Assembly: GCA_905178155.1 (NCBI GenBank)
Contig: CAJINV010000005.1
Coordinates: 3,354,833-3,418,832, forward strand
From: Amoebophrya sp. A120
Lineage: Eukaryota; Sar; Dinophyceae; Syndiniales; Amoebophryaceae
Direction: 5' to 3'
DNA length: 64,000 nt
Shown: positions 11,220-21,854 of the stretch, piece after piece
Numbering within the stretch: the stretch's first letter is position 1
Layout of the letters: every line of letters begins with the position of its first letter
Program-made: the position numbers and the translations under genes
Notes under the pieces: generated by a model
What the model was told of the DNA's origin: nothing
Databases searched by the model: none
What the model saw: the letters and a program-made list of their open reading frames with translations, nothing else

Positions 11220-12054
11220 TTTCTTTTTTTTTCGATGGATTGAGTCAGAAGATTTTTGAGATTACATTTTGAAATCCATATCAATATATCCTATTCTGAA
11301 TTTGACAAGATTTTGGATTAAAATCTATAGGATATATCAATGAATTATTTTAATTTCAAAAAAAAAAATATTCGGTGAAATTCTTTCATTTCAAATATCG
11401 AATATGAAATCCGAAAAATTTTTTGGAAAAATATTCGGATAATTATCGATAAGATCCTGAATTTGGATGAATCTTCAATGATGGATTCATTTATCCTCGA
11501 TAGAAGATGAAAATGATGATAGAAAGAAAAGAGATAATCTCGGATCGGATCATAGAATATTCTTCTTATCTGAGATGATCTCATGAAATCGATACATGAT
11601 TTTTTTTTCAATATATATGGAAAATTACGAAAAATTCTTAGAGAAATAATTATGAAAATCATTCAAATTCTCTGCAAATTTCTTAAAAATTTCTAAAAAT
11701 TATCTATTCATTTCTGAAAATTTATGAAATGAAATCTATTAAATAAAAATTTTCAAAAATATTTTTTTTCGAAAAAAATGTCTATTTTCCATCAACAATC
11801 CAGATCTTGGGATCCAATTGATAATTTGGGATCTCGGATTATAAATTTTCGAAAATAAAAATTTGAATTTTTTTCCACAAAGAATCAGAAACAAAGACTT
11901 TCTAATTTTGAAAATTTAAAATAATATTTTCCAAAAAAAAAAGTGATCTGTTTAGATCTGATGAATTTCAATTTTGGAAAGAATATCTATGGGATATCAG
12001 ATATATGAATTCGATAATGATGAAGATTATTGTCAATAAGAGATTTAAAGCGAT
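11220..12054. other. AT-rich block without a gene, left of the LINE
   Basis: A/T-dominated, with many GAT/ATC-rich near-palindromic words such as ATATCAATATATCC. Together with 20180-20500 it is the pre-insertion target of the LINE. The frame at 11345-11662 (-) is low-complexity I/F/R/S and not credible as protein. No RNA gene is recognised. Confidence 0.6.
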
Positions 12055-12069
12055 GGATCTATCTTTATA
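12055..12069. repeat. Left copy of LINE target-site duplication
   Basis: GGATCTATCTTTATA, identical to 20165-20179. It immediately abuts the 3' tail of the minus-strand LINE. Confidence 0.92.
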
Positions 12070-12320
12070 TTATTATTATCGAAGCCCTACTGGGGTTTGT
12101 GCCCGAGGTGACCACAACGAATGTACGAGAGCGGAAGGTTTGGGCATTTTGCTAGAGTTTAGGCACCTTTCCTGGCTCAAGCGTTCAAGAAGTGTCCACC
12201 GTCTTTCTTTGCTTGTAGTCGCTTCCCGCAGCGCACTACGCTCGACGGTATCGGTTAGGTTCAAGCGCATAAAGTGTTTGGCACGCTCGTTTTGTTGCGA
12301 GCCCTACATTGATTCCCGGC

Positions 12321-12420
12321 NNNNNNNNNNNNNNNNNNNNNNNNNNNNNNNNNNNNNNNNNNNNNNNNNNNNNNNNNNNNNNNNNNNNNNNNNNNNNNNN
12401 NNNNNNNNNNNNNNNNNNNN
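12321..12420. other. Assembly gap of 100 N
   Basis: Exactly 100 N inside the 3' UTR of the LINE. The true gap size is unknown, so the element length of ~8.1 kb is nominal. Confidence 0.99.
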
Positions 12421-12495
12421 GTGTAGGTTGGTTTCATTGTACGGAACATAAGCGCTCGCGCCGCGGACGCGGCGTTGCACGCCCTAGCGGGCCGT

Positions 12496-15400
12496 TTATT
12501 CGTGGGCATTGTGGGTGCCCAGTTCGGTCATGGATCTGTAGTCAGGGCGCTCTTGCCAGCCGTGGGGCCATGCGCGCTCTGATGTGAGGGGGAGCACCGC
12601 TGCGCACAGTCTCCCCATCTGCGTGATCCGGTCGCCGATTCCTGTGGGTTGATGTGTAGGGCCGGTGTCCCGGACGTACTGTCTCCAGCTTTCCAGCGCC
12701 TCGCATTCTTCGAGTATGTGGCCCGGTGTCAACGGGGTCCCGCAGTAGTCGCAGTGCAACTCGTTACCGAAGGATCTACTCTGACTTCCACTGACCGTGG
12801 ACAACCAGAGGCGTTGAACCAGCCTCGCGCCACGGAGATATTTGGTGACGCCCCAGACGAAGTCGCGCGACCAGTGTCTGGCCGCCCAGTCTCGCCCACT
12901 GATGCTCCTGGTTAGCCCCAGGGACAGGATCCCCACCTCTTCTTGTGCTTCTATTTCCCGCAATAGGAGCTGCTTCACCGCTGCGTGGGTGACGGGGAGG
13001 GACGGGAGTTCCCGCATGTCCACTATCCGGGCAGCAGGGGCCACGAGCCCCAGCAACGTATCTATGAACTCGTTGCCCGCGACGCCCGTATGGGCGTATA
13101 CGTGGGTGACGAGTGCTTCGGCTGCGGGGATGCGGTCCAGGGCGGTGAGGACCGTGCACAGTTGGGGTTCGAGCCGGTTTCCACTCGCCGCCGCGGTCAT
13201 CCACCCCCTGCAGTCCCCAACCAGTCTCGCACGGGTGGCGTGGACGCCCGCCAACTGCTGTGCCCCTACCTGGGCTCCCCCTGTTTCCCCGGGGTACGCG
13301 GACGGCCCGATGCCATACAGATGTATTTCCACCGCCTGTAGAGCGTTTTGCGCGAATAGAACCGAGCCCCCGAGGATGCGGCCGTGCCTGCGGCGGTCCC
13401 CATCTATGACCGCCCCCACGAGGGAACCATCACAGAAGGACACAGCTGCCCCCTGTTCAAGCTCTTGGCGGAAGCGGTCGTTCTGCCAGGCCGCGTCCGG
13501 TTGGGTCGCGTCCTCATCGAACGGCGCCGCCCAGCGCTCGTTCGCAGGCGCTGTGTTTGCATCCCTTGTCGGGTAGCTCTCGCCCGGGTTGATTTCCCAC
13601 CTGATCTCTCGGGAGAGGCGAGGTCGCGGGCTGTAGGCTTCGCGGTGGGCGTTGCTCACGCCGATGGCTTCCAAAACCCGGTGGGCTTGGTCACCCGCGC
13701 GTCTCCCGGCCCAGGTGGCGCGCTGGGTTTCGCGCAAGTCGATAGCGTTGTATTCCCACAGGGGGCGCCCTTCCACCCGGGTTGCACGGGTGCCGGTGTG
13801 GATCACATACCGCAGTACGAAGTTGCCACCTAGTGTTTGTGGCAGGCTGGGGAAGCGGCTGAGCGCCTCGACAACGTCTGCTCGGGATGGCAGGGTGTTG
13901 CACCGCCATGGCGCGGACCCACGCGCCCCCGGCGCGCCTGCTTCTGCTGCGATGCCACTTTGTAATGCCGTGGTGGCCGGGAGTGCTTGGCCTTCGCGCG
14001 CGAACCTATCGAACCAGAGCGCCACCTCGATGGTTGCCAGGGTGTGCGCGTTGAACAGGCACGCGGAGGCCAGGAGGACTTCTATCCGGGTGTGTTGTAG
14101 GGCCCCCGTGATGAGTCGCGCGCCCTTATGTAGGATGCGCGTGTCAAGCCGCTTCATCGCCTGCTCGGGGAGGTAGGGCCCCAGCACCGAGAGTGTGAAC
14201 CGAACGAGGGAACCCACAAGCCCGAGGTATAGTGCGCGCAGAGTCACGGTGTCAGCTTTGTGCCGGTACCTCCTTATGAGTGCGAGGCGCTTGGTGCTCT
14301 TGTCCACCAGTTTGTCGCAGTGGTCAGCGAAGCACCCGTCCTCGTCAAAATGGATGCCGAGGAGGCGCCCTTGGGTGACCTGGCGGTAGGGTAGCGGGGG
14401 GAAGCGGCGCTCCGCCCCCGGTTCTGGTTGGCCTTCTGCTTCGGCGCCCGCGTCATCGACGTACTCGTCTGTAAGTACGTCGAAACAGAAGCGCGCGCGT
14501 ACTGTCTTGCGGTGGAGCTCTTTGGAGCGGCGGTAGAGCGTTTCACCCGGGTTAAGTGGGCGGAATGCCAGTGCCCATGACTTCCCGACCTCTACTTCTG
14601 CCCCGTTTTGGTTTGCCCACTCTGTGACGACCTCATGGAAGACATGCGCGGTGGCCGCCGCTGCCTCTTCCGTCGCTGCGCGAATGAGGCAGCTTGTGTC
14701 GTCCGCATACATCCCCGGAAGTGCTCCACGTGGGTTGAGGGCGTGGCGGAGTTTCCGGGCAAGCGGGATCGTGAACACAAGCCAGAGGAAGGGCGAGAGG
14801 ACTCCCCCTTGGGGAAGTCCTCCCGCTATGGGAAACGGGGCCCCGAGGTGTCCGTCTACCCTCACACGGATGGTTCTCCCTGCGAGCCACTGTCGAATCC
14901 AGTCGACCAACCAGGGTGGGCAACCTTCCTCCTTGAGGATTTGCAGGAGGCGCGCGTGTGGGACTCTGTCATAGGCCTGGGCGATGTCGATGCTCAACAG
15001 GAGCACCACCTCCTCTGCAGAGAGGCCCTCCGCGATGCCGTCGCAAATCGCGGCCAGTAACGATTGCACGGAGCGCCCCGGTGCAAAGCCACACTGCAAA
15101 TCGACGGGCGTAATGAATTCCATCAGCCGTCGAAGAACTACCGCTTCGGCTAATTTCAGGAGGCTCGACGATAGTGCAATTGGCCTGTACGAGTCCGGCG
15201 CTGTTGGCACTTTTCCTCCTTTCAACAGTGGGCACACGATGATCTGTCTCAGGCCTTCCGGGACCGCCGGTTGGCGATCACAGATGCTGAGGGAGACGAA
15301 CTTGTGCAGCGCCTCCAGGGGCAGGCGGCGGAGGATTTCGACGGTCAGGCCGTCAGCGCCCGGGGCGCGGTTCAGGGACAGTGCCCGGAGGGCCGTGCTG

Positions 15401-16611
15401 ACCTCTTCCTGCGACACGGCAGGCGCGGGGCTGGCGTCCCGGAAGTCGGCCGCGGTCCGGCGCGTGTTTGGGTCGCGGTTGCGCATCCTGTGCGCGTAAA
15501 CTTTTCCGAAGAGCGTGGCCCGGCGCCGGGCAGACTCGACCCAGCGCCCGTTTTCTTCGTCCCACAGCCGTGAGGTTGGGGGTGTCGGCGCCCCCCCTCG
15601 GTCCGGGTCGATGCTGAACAGCAGACGCCACCACCCGACGTCGCTGGTGTTCCACCGGGGTGCCCCGGCCGCCTGGTTAGGTGCTACCTGTTTGTAGGCG
15701 CCCTGTTCGCTCGCGGCCTGCTCGACTGCTCCCTGGATGGCCGCAACGGCTTCCGCGGCCGTGCCCCACTCCGAAGGAGCCAGGCTCAGCTCGCTGAGGT
15801 CGAGGCTGTCGAGGTCCAACATGCGCGCCCATGTGGCCTGCCGCGGAGCGGCCCAGGTGAGGTGCTCGACCTTGAGGCTGTGGTGGTTGCTCGCGCTTTT
15901 TCGCACCACTTTCGCCTGGGGCCAGTCGGCTGCTTCCTCGACCCAGTATGGCAGGCTTTGCCCGGGGCTGTTCGCCACCTCATCGGCAGCCGGCCAACTT
16001 ATCCAGTACATGCGGTCGGGGCATGTACCGGCCGCGGGGTACGTCGCCCGGCGGGTGGAGTTGAGCCGCTGGAGTGTGAACTCGCCGGCATCGAGCTGCT
16101 CTATCCCACCGATGTTGTCCCCGTACAGGAGCGCGCCGACGACCCCCGGCGTGGCCTTGAAGAAGGCGCGAACCCTGGCCCAGCTCGAGAGCAGTGATTC
16201 GGCTGGGGTTGCGTACCAGGCCGCAGTCAGGGTGGGCACTGATAGCTCAACCGCTTCACCTGGGTCGGTGGCTGAGGTAGGCAGGAACACGATGCCCGCC
16301 GCGATCTCTTGGCGGGGGCCAAGCGCGGGCGCTTGCAGTGGCCGCGCCGGGATCGAGTGGTGGACTGTTATCATGGCCCCGCCGGCCCGGTTCGGCGCTT
16401 CGGGTGTTGTTGGTCTGTCGGTGCGCGCGAGCACCGGTAGTCTGGCGGGCAGGGGATTCGGGTCCTCTGGCGCCAGGTGGGTTTCTACGTAGAAGTTGAC
16501 GCCGTGGCGCTCCCCTCCCGGTAGGCTCCGCGGGTATTTCTGCTGAACCCGCGCGAGCCCATCAACGTTGGCGCGTCGCCAAGCGGCGCGGCAAGATGTC
16601 ACTAATCCCAA
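12496..16611 (-). CDS. LINE ORF2: endonuclease-like, reverse transcriptase, RNase H, zinc knuckle
   Basis: A 1371-residue polyprotein that would nick target DNA and reverse-transcribe the element RNA. The N-terminal third has weak APE-endonuclease features: LLYGDN near residue 160 (GDFN-like) and SNHHSL near 244 (SDHxxx-like), so that domain is tentative. RT motifs are clear: LSIDIAQAYDRV (motif A, ~542), GGLPQGGVLSP (motif B) and MYADDTS (motif C, ~635). RNase H follows: SFCDGS (~1060), VGDCRGW, and HVYAHTGVAGNEFID. The C-terminus carries CDYCGTPLTPGHILEEC (CX2CX7HX4C) near 1294. The start is the first ATG at 16611; an upstream start in the spacer cannot be excluded. No internal stop or frameshift is present. 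Antisense frames over this region are GC-driven shadows. Confidence 0.93.
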   Translation of the reverse strand: MGLVTSCRAAWRRANVDGLARVQQKYPRSLPGGERHGVNFYVETHLAPEDPNPLPARLPVLARTDRPTTPEAPNRAGGAMITVHHSIPARPLQAPALGPRQEIAAGIVFLPTSATDPGEAVELSVPTLTAAWYATPAESLLSSWARVRAFFKATPGVVGALLYGDNIGGIEQLDAGEFTLQRLNSTRRATYPAAGTCPDRMYWISWPAADEVANSPGQSLPYWVEEAADWPQAKVVRKSASNHHSLKVEHLTWAAPRQATWARMLDLDSLDLSELSLAPSEWGTAAEAVAAIQGAVEQAASEQGAYKQVAPNQAAGAPRWNTSDVGWWRLLFSIDPDRGGAPTPPTSRLWDEENGRWVESARRRATLFGKVYAHRMRNRDPNTRRTAADFRDASPAPAVSQEEVSTALRALSLNRAPGADGLTVEILRRLPLEALHKFVSLSICDRQPAVPEGLRQIIVCPLLKGGKVPTAPDSYRPIALSSSLLKLAEAVVLRRLMEFITPVDLQCGFAPGRSVQSLLAAICDGIAEGLSAEEVVLLLSIDIAQAYDRVPHARLLQILKEEGCPPWLVDWIRQWLAGRTIRVRVDGHLGAPFPIAGGLPQGGVLSPFLWLVFTIPLARKLRHALNPRGALPGMYADDTSCLIRAATEEAAAATAHVFHEVVTEWANQNGAEVEVGKSWALAFRPLNPGETLYRRSKELHRKTVRARFCFDVLTDEYVDDAGAEAEGQPEPGAERRFPPLPYRQVTQGRLLGIHFDEDGCFADHCDKLVDKSTKRLALIRRYRHKADTVTLRALYLGLVGSLVRFTLSVLGPYLPEQAMKRLDTRILHKGARLITGALQHTRIEVLLASACLFNAHTLATIEVALWFDRFAREGQALPATTALQSGIAAEAGAPGARGSAPWRCNTLPSRADVVEALSRFPSLPQTLGGNFVLRYVIHTGTRATRVEGRPLWEYNAIDLRETQRATWAGRRAGDQAHRVLEAIGVSNAHREAYSPRPRLSREIRWEINPGESYPTRDANTAPANERWAAPFDEDATQPDAAWQNDRFRQELEQGAAVSFCDGSLVGAVIDGDRRRHGRILGGSVLFAQNALQAVEIHLYGIGPSAYPGETGGAQVGAQQLAGVHATRARLVGDCRGWMTAAASGNRLEPQLCTVLTALDRIPAAEALVTHVYAHTGVAGNEFIDTLLGLVAPAARIVDMRELPSLPVTHAAVKQLLLREIEAQEEVGILSLGLTRSISGRDWAARHWSRDFVWGVTKYLRGARLVQRLWLSTVSGSQSRSFGNELHCDYCGTPLTPGHILEECEALESWRQYVRDTGPTHQPTGIGDRITQMGRLCAAVLPLTSERAWPHGWQERPDYRSMTELGTHNAHE

Positions 16612-17238
16612 GCCCCTGGGCGGGAGGGGTTCCCGGGGTGCCCTGTTGCCGTGGCAGCGGGGTGGTGGCCCGACGCCGGGGCGTACCGGTCCACGCCAGT
16701 GCGCCCGCCGGGTGCGGGGCCCGCCTTCCGAGACAGGGCGGCGCGCATGCTTGCGGTGCGCGCGGCGTTGTTTGCCATGGCCGTGGCGTGGGCCATGGTC
16801 GTCCGCCGCCGAGCCCGGCGGCGGCGCGCTAAATCCCTACCCGGCCCCGTCCTACCGACCGGCTTCTGTCGCTTGATCCGCGCATGCTATGGCGCTGGGG
16901 CGATTTTCGGGGACTAACTCCGCCGGTGCTATGGGCCCGATTTGCCTGTTTCCAGGTCAGGAAAAATGGCCAGACGCTAGTTTTAGCCCGGCGGGATTGA
17001 GACCTCTTCGACCGGTTTTGGGCTCGGGGCCGCCGTCCGCCCGGGGGAAGAAGCGGCCCCCACCGTAACCCCGAACGCGGGAGGCAGGCTCGTTGCCCGA
17101 ATCGTGGGCCTTGTGGGTGGGCTCTGGCCGGTCAGTCCCACGTCTGCGTGGTCCGGGAGGGTGGGTGGGTGGGAGGGTGGGTGGGGTTTGGGGTGTTGAC
17201 ATCTTGCTGTACTGTCGAATCGATACCCATCCTTCTAG

Positions 17239-19494
17239 TCAGATCTGGGTTGGCACCATGGTGCCCGCCCCAACTTCAGTTCTGGCGTTGTCTGCTGGAG
17301 CGCTAGTGGAATCTGCATTGCCACCGGCCTTCGCAGGTGGGGTTTGCTCTTCGCTGTCACTCAGAAGCAGTATGTTCTCGACCCGAGGGCCTCGCGCCTT
17401 GGCGACGTGCGCCTGCTGCTGTCCGGCCGGCGCCTGCGGCGCCGGACGCGCCGCCGGTTTGGCAGCGGCCTTTCCCGGGGCGTCCTGGCTGTTCTGCTGC
17501 GACGAGCGGCCGCCGCGTTTCGGCACCGCGTGATACTTGGCAGGGGGGCCACCTCCTGGTGGGCCCGCCTCGCCCGGATCGTACCGTGCCGGTTTGAGGC
17601 TACCCGGGCCGGCGAGAACGCCGTAATTTTCCCCATTCACCACTACTTGCACGGCCGGATGCCCCGCGGCCGGGGCGGAGTGGCAGGCGTTGTAATGCGC
17701 GGCTATATGGGTTAAAAATTGGGACGGAAACCTGTTATTGACCTCCTTGCCGCATTCGCATTTTAATCGGGGGCGGGTGGAATCAATACAGTCGTATCCT
17801 TGGCGGGTGGGGTGCCATTCCCGCGCCGGGAGGGGAAAAATTTCGGGGCGGGGAGTGGTCTTCAGGTGCAGGGTTGCGGTAGCGGTTCCCGGCTTTGCCG
17901 ATTTCCGATACGGCATTTGGTGCGACCTCAACAACTCTCTCTCGACCGCTTGGCAAGCTTCGGCCGTCTGGAAGACCGGGCGGAGGTCACCCGGTCCAGT
18001 GGCGTATTCCTCTTGGATCTGAGCCCCCGTGCGCATGAGCTTAATCGCGCTGCCAAGGCTCAATACGCCGAAGAAATCGTCTGCCAGGCGGAGAATCGCC
18101 GTGTGGCTTTCCCCGGGGCCCTGCGGGCTGAAAATGAAGCCAAGATGGTCTTGGCTCCGTTTCACGAGTCGGTGATCGGGGAGGGGCGTGTTGGCAATGT
18201 AGGCGCCAAATTGCGGCCCGATGTCCATCAGCTCCTCCACCGAAACGACATCTTGCTCCGCCTTCGACCGGAGATGTTCCGTCCGCTCATCTCCCAGTTG
18301 GAGGATGTTTGCAAGGACATCTATTTGGCAGCTCCGATAGTGAGTAAGGTTGGCCGCTTTTTGGCTGGCCCGTAGCAGGCTTCTGCCCGTTGCGTCCAGC
18401 TGTCGGCCGCTTCCCGGGACCGGGGCGCCCGGGTCTCCGGGGTCGGGCCCTTTCCCTTTCTTTCCCGGGCCCTTGGTTTTGCCGCGGCCCTTCTGCGCGG
18501 TGTTATCCGGGGGGAAGTACTGGCCCCCAAGGGGGTCGGCGTCGCGCGCTGCGGGCGCGCCTTCCCTGTTGCTGTCCGCCTCTGCGTGGGCCCGTCGCGA
18601 GGTTTCCCGCCGCGACTTCTCCACCCCGGCGCGATGCTTCTGCAGGCAATCCTTGACCATGTTGCCGGAAGCAACGGCGCCGAACTTTTCCCGCAGCTGC
18701 GTCCGGATCTCCGCGATGGAGCCCCGCACCCGTTCCGGGGCGCCCTCCTCGTGCGGCAGCTGCTGAAGGCAGGCCAGGACCATGCTCCGCAGCTTGTCCC
18801 GCGCGCGCGGGTCCAGCTCTGCCACCGGCTGGACGCTCGGCGAGCTTGTGCCCTCGGATTTTTCCGCGCGCTGTGCATCTGCCGCGCGCCCCTGCGCTTT
18901 CGCGGTCGTGGGCTTGCCGCCCTTCCCCTCGCCGGGGGCTGCGGCGTTCTCGCCTTTGCCCGGCTTCCCTTTGGGCTTTCCACCTTTCCCTTTCCGCCAG
19001 TGCCATTGCTGGTCGTACCAGGCATCCCAATCAACATCGTCTTCTCCCCACCACCAGTCCACAGCAGCAGCGCGTTCTGTGGTCTGGGAGTCGGTAGTTT
19101 TCTTCCCTGCCCGTTTGCTAGCAGAGGTGCTCGCAACCGGGGGTGGGACGTCACTTTCGGCGTCTTCCTGTGTGCCCGCGCCCCGGGTTCTCTTCCGGTC
19201 TTGTGCTGTAGACAGAACGCTACTTCGCTCTCGTTTCCCGACCGGAGATGGAGCTTGCGCCGGCTGAGGAGGATACCCCGGAGGTGGAACTGGTGGGGGG
19301 AACGGGGGTGGGCCCGATGGCGCTGGGGGGGCAGGTGGTGGTGGTGCGTTGTAGCCCGGGTACCCATACTGCGGGTAGGGGGGGTACGGCGTCCCGTACG
19401 GCGGGGGAGGGTACGGCGGTTGTTGTGGTGGTGGTGCACCATAATAGTATCCCGGAGGCGGGGGTGCTGCGGGATACGGGTGGTAGCCGTACAT
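17239..19494 (-). CDS. LINE ORF1: gag-like protein with Pro/Tyr/Gly-rich N-terminus and zinc finger
   Basis: A 751-residue protein 5' of ORF2 in the same element, expected to bind the element RNA (LINE ORF1 role, family knowledge). The first ~85 residues are almost wholly P, Y, G, A and Q (MYGYHPYPAAPPPPGYYYG, YPPYPQYGYPGYN), a composition like self-associating low-complexity domains. Then comes a Lys/Gly/Arg-rich basic section, a helical middle part, and a C-terminal CX(1)C...H...H cluster (CECGKEV with HIAAHYNACH, ~576-604) resembling a C2H2 finger. It lacks the CCHC knuckles common in ORF1 proteins. The ATG at 19494 is the first in frame. Confidence 0.85.
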   Translation of the reverse strand: MYGYHPYPAAPPPPGYYYGAPPPQQPPYPPPPYGTPYPPYPQYGYPGYNAPPPPAPPAPSGPPPFPPPVPPPGYPPQPAQAPSPVGKRERSSVLSTAQDRKRTRGAGTQEDAESDVPPPVASTSASKRAGKKTTDSQTTERAAAVDWWWGEDDVDWDAWYDQQWHWRKGKGGKPKGKPGKGENAAAPGEGKGGKPTTAKAQGRAADAQRAEKSEGTSSPSVQPVAELDPRARDKLRSMVLACLQQLPHEEGAPERVRGSIAEIRTQLREKFGAVASGNMVKDCLQKHRAGVEKSRRETSRRAHAEADSNREGAPAARDADPLGGQYFPPDNTAQKGRGKTKGPGKKGKGPDPGDPGAPVPGSGRQLDATGRSLLRASQKAANLTHYRSCQIDVLANILQLGDERTEHLRSKAEQDVVSVEELMDIGPQFGAYIANTPLPDHRLVKRSQDHLGFIFSPQGPGESHTAILRLADDFFGVLSLGSAIKLMRTGAQIQEEYATGPGDLRPVFQTAEACQAVERELLRSHQMPYRKSAKPGTATATLHLKTTPRPEIFPLPAREWHPTRQGYDCIDSTRPRLKCECGKEVNNRFPSQFLTHIAAHYNACHSAPAAGHPAVQVVVNGENYGVLAGPGSLKPARYDPGEAGPPGGGPPAKYHAVPKRGGRSSQQNSQDAPGKAAAKPAARPAPQAPAGQQQAHVAKARGPRVENILLLSDSEEQTPPAKAGGNADSTSAPADNARTEVGAGTMVPTQI

Positions 19495-20164
19495 TGTGTC
19501 TGGGCTTGTAGCCGGGGTGTGTTGCTTTTACAGTTGTCAAAGGTAGTGCTAGTGTTGCTCGCAGTGCAAGGAATAGGCTGGTGAGTAGTGCAAAGGTTGT
19601 CGCGTGGGGATAATGTCGATAGCAATACGCACAAGTGGAGGGCAGTTAGTAAGCGTTATCGTGCAGGAGCAAGTAATGTAATACAGTAGGTCGGAAGTGT
19701 CATAATTGAGAGTGGGTGTTGCAGTATGAGTGGTGGTACTGTGGCAGGATGAGTAGTAGGCTGTGACATTGTATATTGCGGACGAGCACGACAAAACAAG
19801 AATACTTCCTAGCCCCTAAAGTACTCTTGCCTACTTGGGTACACACACAATAGACATCCGACCGACCTATCTCTGCTGTTGAGTGCAGGCACAGACGCTT
19901 TCGACTCCGGTTTGCACGATATCGCGAGAGGTACGACAATAGCACGACAGGTACGATCTACATGTTGTACGATTAGGTGCGCTCTGGCACAGCGCACTTG
20001 CACCGACGGACGCGCGATCGTTGTACCGAGCTTGTGTTCCTTCTGGGCGAACAGAGCACCGGCATTCTAATAACTGTAGCTGATTTGGTGTCAGGCTGCT
20101 CCTACCGCGTGAGGTGGTGGCACCTCACCGCAGGATCTCCTCAGGCGTGGGCCTTCATCGGAGG

Positions 20165-20179
20165 GGATCTATCTTTATA
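20165..20179. repeat. Right copy of LINE target-site duplication
   Basis: GGATCTATCTTTATA, identical to 12055-12069; it abuts the element's 5' end. Confidence 0.92.
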
Positions 20180-20898
20180 AGATGAAATAGAAGACTCTTA
20201 TAAATGAAATCAATGAGATTTTGATTTCAAATTCCCCATTGATTCGATTAAAGGATATTCATCGAAAAATTTTCATGATCAAAATAATTCATCCATTTGA
20301 TGGGAGGGATTTTCATTCTTATGTGTTGGATGTGTTGGTATGTTTCATTCGGAACAGACAACAACAGATGATAAGGATATGGAGTTATTCTTTCGTTCTC
20401 ATTTGTAGTGTTTTTCATTTTCTTTGGTTATGGGAAAATCTTCGGAATAGAGAAACCACTCATCATGTAGGAAACAAACATTTTGGAAAATTCGAAAGTT
20501 AGTCAAAATCAATGTTATCGTTACCGGCACACGATAAGACTTTTTAGAGCATTGATTTAGAATTAGAGCGCGTGTTCCGGATCCGGTCGGGTGAGGTCCA
20601 GGATTATGTCAGTATGCATAGGAAATTGCTTCAATAATTCATTTCGTGTCAATATTCAAGAGAAATCTATCTGTGTCCATGTTGTGGCCGTCATTCATTT
20701 TTCTTGTTGCATGTCTTACTGGGGCGGTCATGAAAAATGTGAGCCGTCCCTTCCTGAATTCTGATCAGAAGCATGACCACAATTGCATTCGACGTCAACA
20801 TCTCATCATCGTAAAAATGTCGATTGGAGACCACCATTCATGAGATCGATTCTATCAAACAGTAAGTGCGAGGACCACTGACACCACAGAACAAGATC
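20180..20898. other. AT-rich target remainder and gene 3' flank
   Basis: The first ~320 bases continue the AT-rich composition of 11220-12054, interrupted only by the LINE. The rest leads to the 3' end of the minus-strand cupin gene. I see no gene here. Confidence 0.5.
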
Positions 20899-20900
20899 TC

Positions 20901-21854
20901 TCAACCCATACACAAAATCGCAAAATCTTCAAACTCGAAGCCCGGGCACACCGTGCAGCCAACGAGCGCCCAGTTGACGGAGGCGGTGCCGCTTTGCTGT
21001 TCTACTGGAGGACCATCAGCGGCCAGCATCCTGCTGCCAAAAATTTTTCCCGCCTTGACCGTGTGCTGTATTTTCTCCCCGTGCAGAATGTTCTTTCCTA
21101 GTCTTGTGATCGATACAGCATTCAATTTGCTGTTTTCTCTACCGCAATCCGGATCGATCTCCACGATTTCCAAAGTTCCGCCGGCGTAGTGATATATCCT
21201 GTGGAAACACGTAACTACGTATACGCCCTGGGGTTTGTCGAGACAAATCCCTGAAGTTTTCAGCATCTGCACCACGCATGATAGATAAAGATAATGAGGA
21301 ATTCGGACATATTTTATTATTATGCATTCTAGTCGTTCTTCTTCTTACGCTTCGCTTGCAGAGGACGCGTCAGACACCCACTCCACTGCCTCAACATCCG
21401 AATCAGCCCGTGACCAGTTTTTTTCGTTCTTCTTCATGAGCACGGCAAGAAAATCATACCGCCTGTTGTGGAAACCTGCATGCGACCACACGCTATCTCT
21501 AGCGGTATGCGAATTTGGACTTATTACAACTCTGGGGCGTCGTGCGGTATTTACGTTTTTGCACAGGATATGGTGCCAAACTTCGTCATTCCCGTTGGTC
21601 AAAACGTGCAAATGCGAGCGGTCATTTTTTCCGAGGAGGAAATAAATCGCCGTGCCGCAGACCACCTGCTTGTCGCTCGTTCCGCTCCTAGACGAAACAC
21701 TGCTCCGCCAGGTTTCCTTGAAAAAGCCACCTTCTGGGTGGGGAAGGAGTTCGAGGTGTTTTGCGACCTCCTCTTTGGTCAGCGACTCCAGGTCGATCTT
21801 GGTAGTATTTCGGACGAGGTGATTTTCACTTAAACCGTCTGTAGTCGACATCAT
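20901..21854 (-). CDS. Cupin superfamily protein, cupin_5/DUF985
   Basis: A small soluble beta-barrel protein of unknown biochemical role; some family members are annotated as possible sugar epimerase-like cupins. Exons 21854-21571 and 21189-20901 join to a 190-residue protein. Landmarks: HLELLPHPEGGFFKETWRS near the N-terminus, CGTAIYFLL, DEVWH followed across the intron by HYAGGTLEIVEID, and the C-terminal WALVGCTVCPGFEFEDF, all characteristic of DUF985. The start is ATG at 21854 (ATGATGTCGACTAC); a TTG further upstream is in frame but unlikely. The single intron is a TIR element (21195-21570) that splits the conserved WHHYAG motif; removing it with 5 nt restores exactly that motif. The gene is downstream of and codirectional with the aminotransferase, about 1 kb away. 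Confidence 0.88.
21195..21570. mobile_element. TIR intron, family F, in the cupin gene
   Basis: TATCCTGTGGAAACACGTA faces TACGTTTTTGCACAGGATA. At 376 nt it is the longest un-nested element. The join restores WHHYAG. Confidence 0.88.

Larger units (their letters stand above)
12070..20164 (-). mobile_element. Full-length non-LTR retrotransposon (LINE), ~8.1 kb
   Basis: Bounded by a perfect 15-bp target-site duplication, GGATCTATCTTTATA, at 12055-12069 and 20165-20179. The element reads on the - strand: 5' end at 20164 (CCTCCGATGAAGG), a ~670-nt leader, ORF1 (19494-17239), a ~630-nt spacer, ORF2 (16611-12496), a 3' UTR holding the 100-N gap, and a short AT-rich tail ending ATAATAATAA at 12070. 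Both ORFs are intact and the duplication is exact, so the insertion looks young. The element is strongly GC-rich while its target is AT-rich. The combination of APE-like N-terminus, RT, RNase H and a terminal CCHC knuckle is that of the I/R1-type LINE groups (family knowledge); clade placement is not resolved. Confidence 0.92.

Noticed and set aside
11345-11662. 105-codon frame in AT-rich DNA
   Set aside because: Low-complexity I/F/S/R composition from AT bias, with no homology visible.
12842-13576. Long + strand frames opposite LINE ORF2 and ORF1 (also 14984-15499, 15737-16492, 18586-19584)
   Set aside because: Antisense shadows of GC-rich coding sequence; no domains, and the RT/RNase H motifs fix the - strand.
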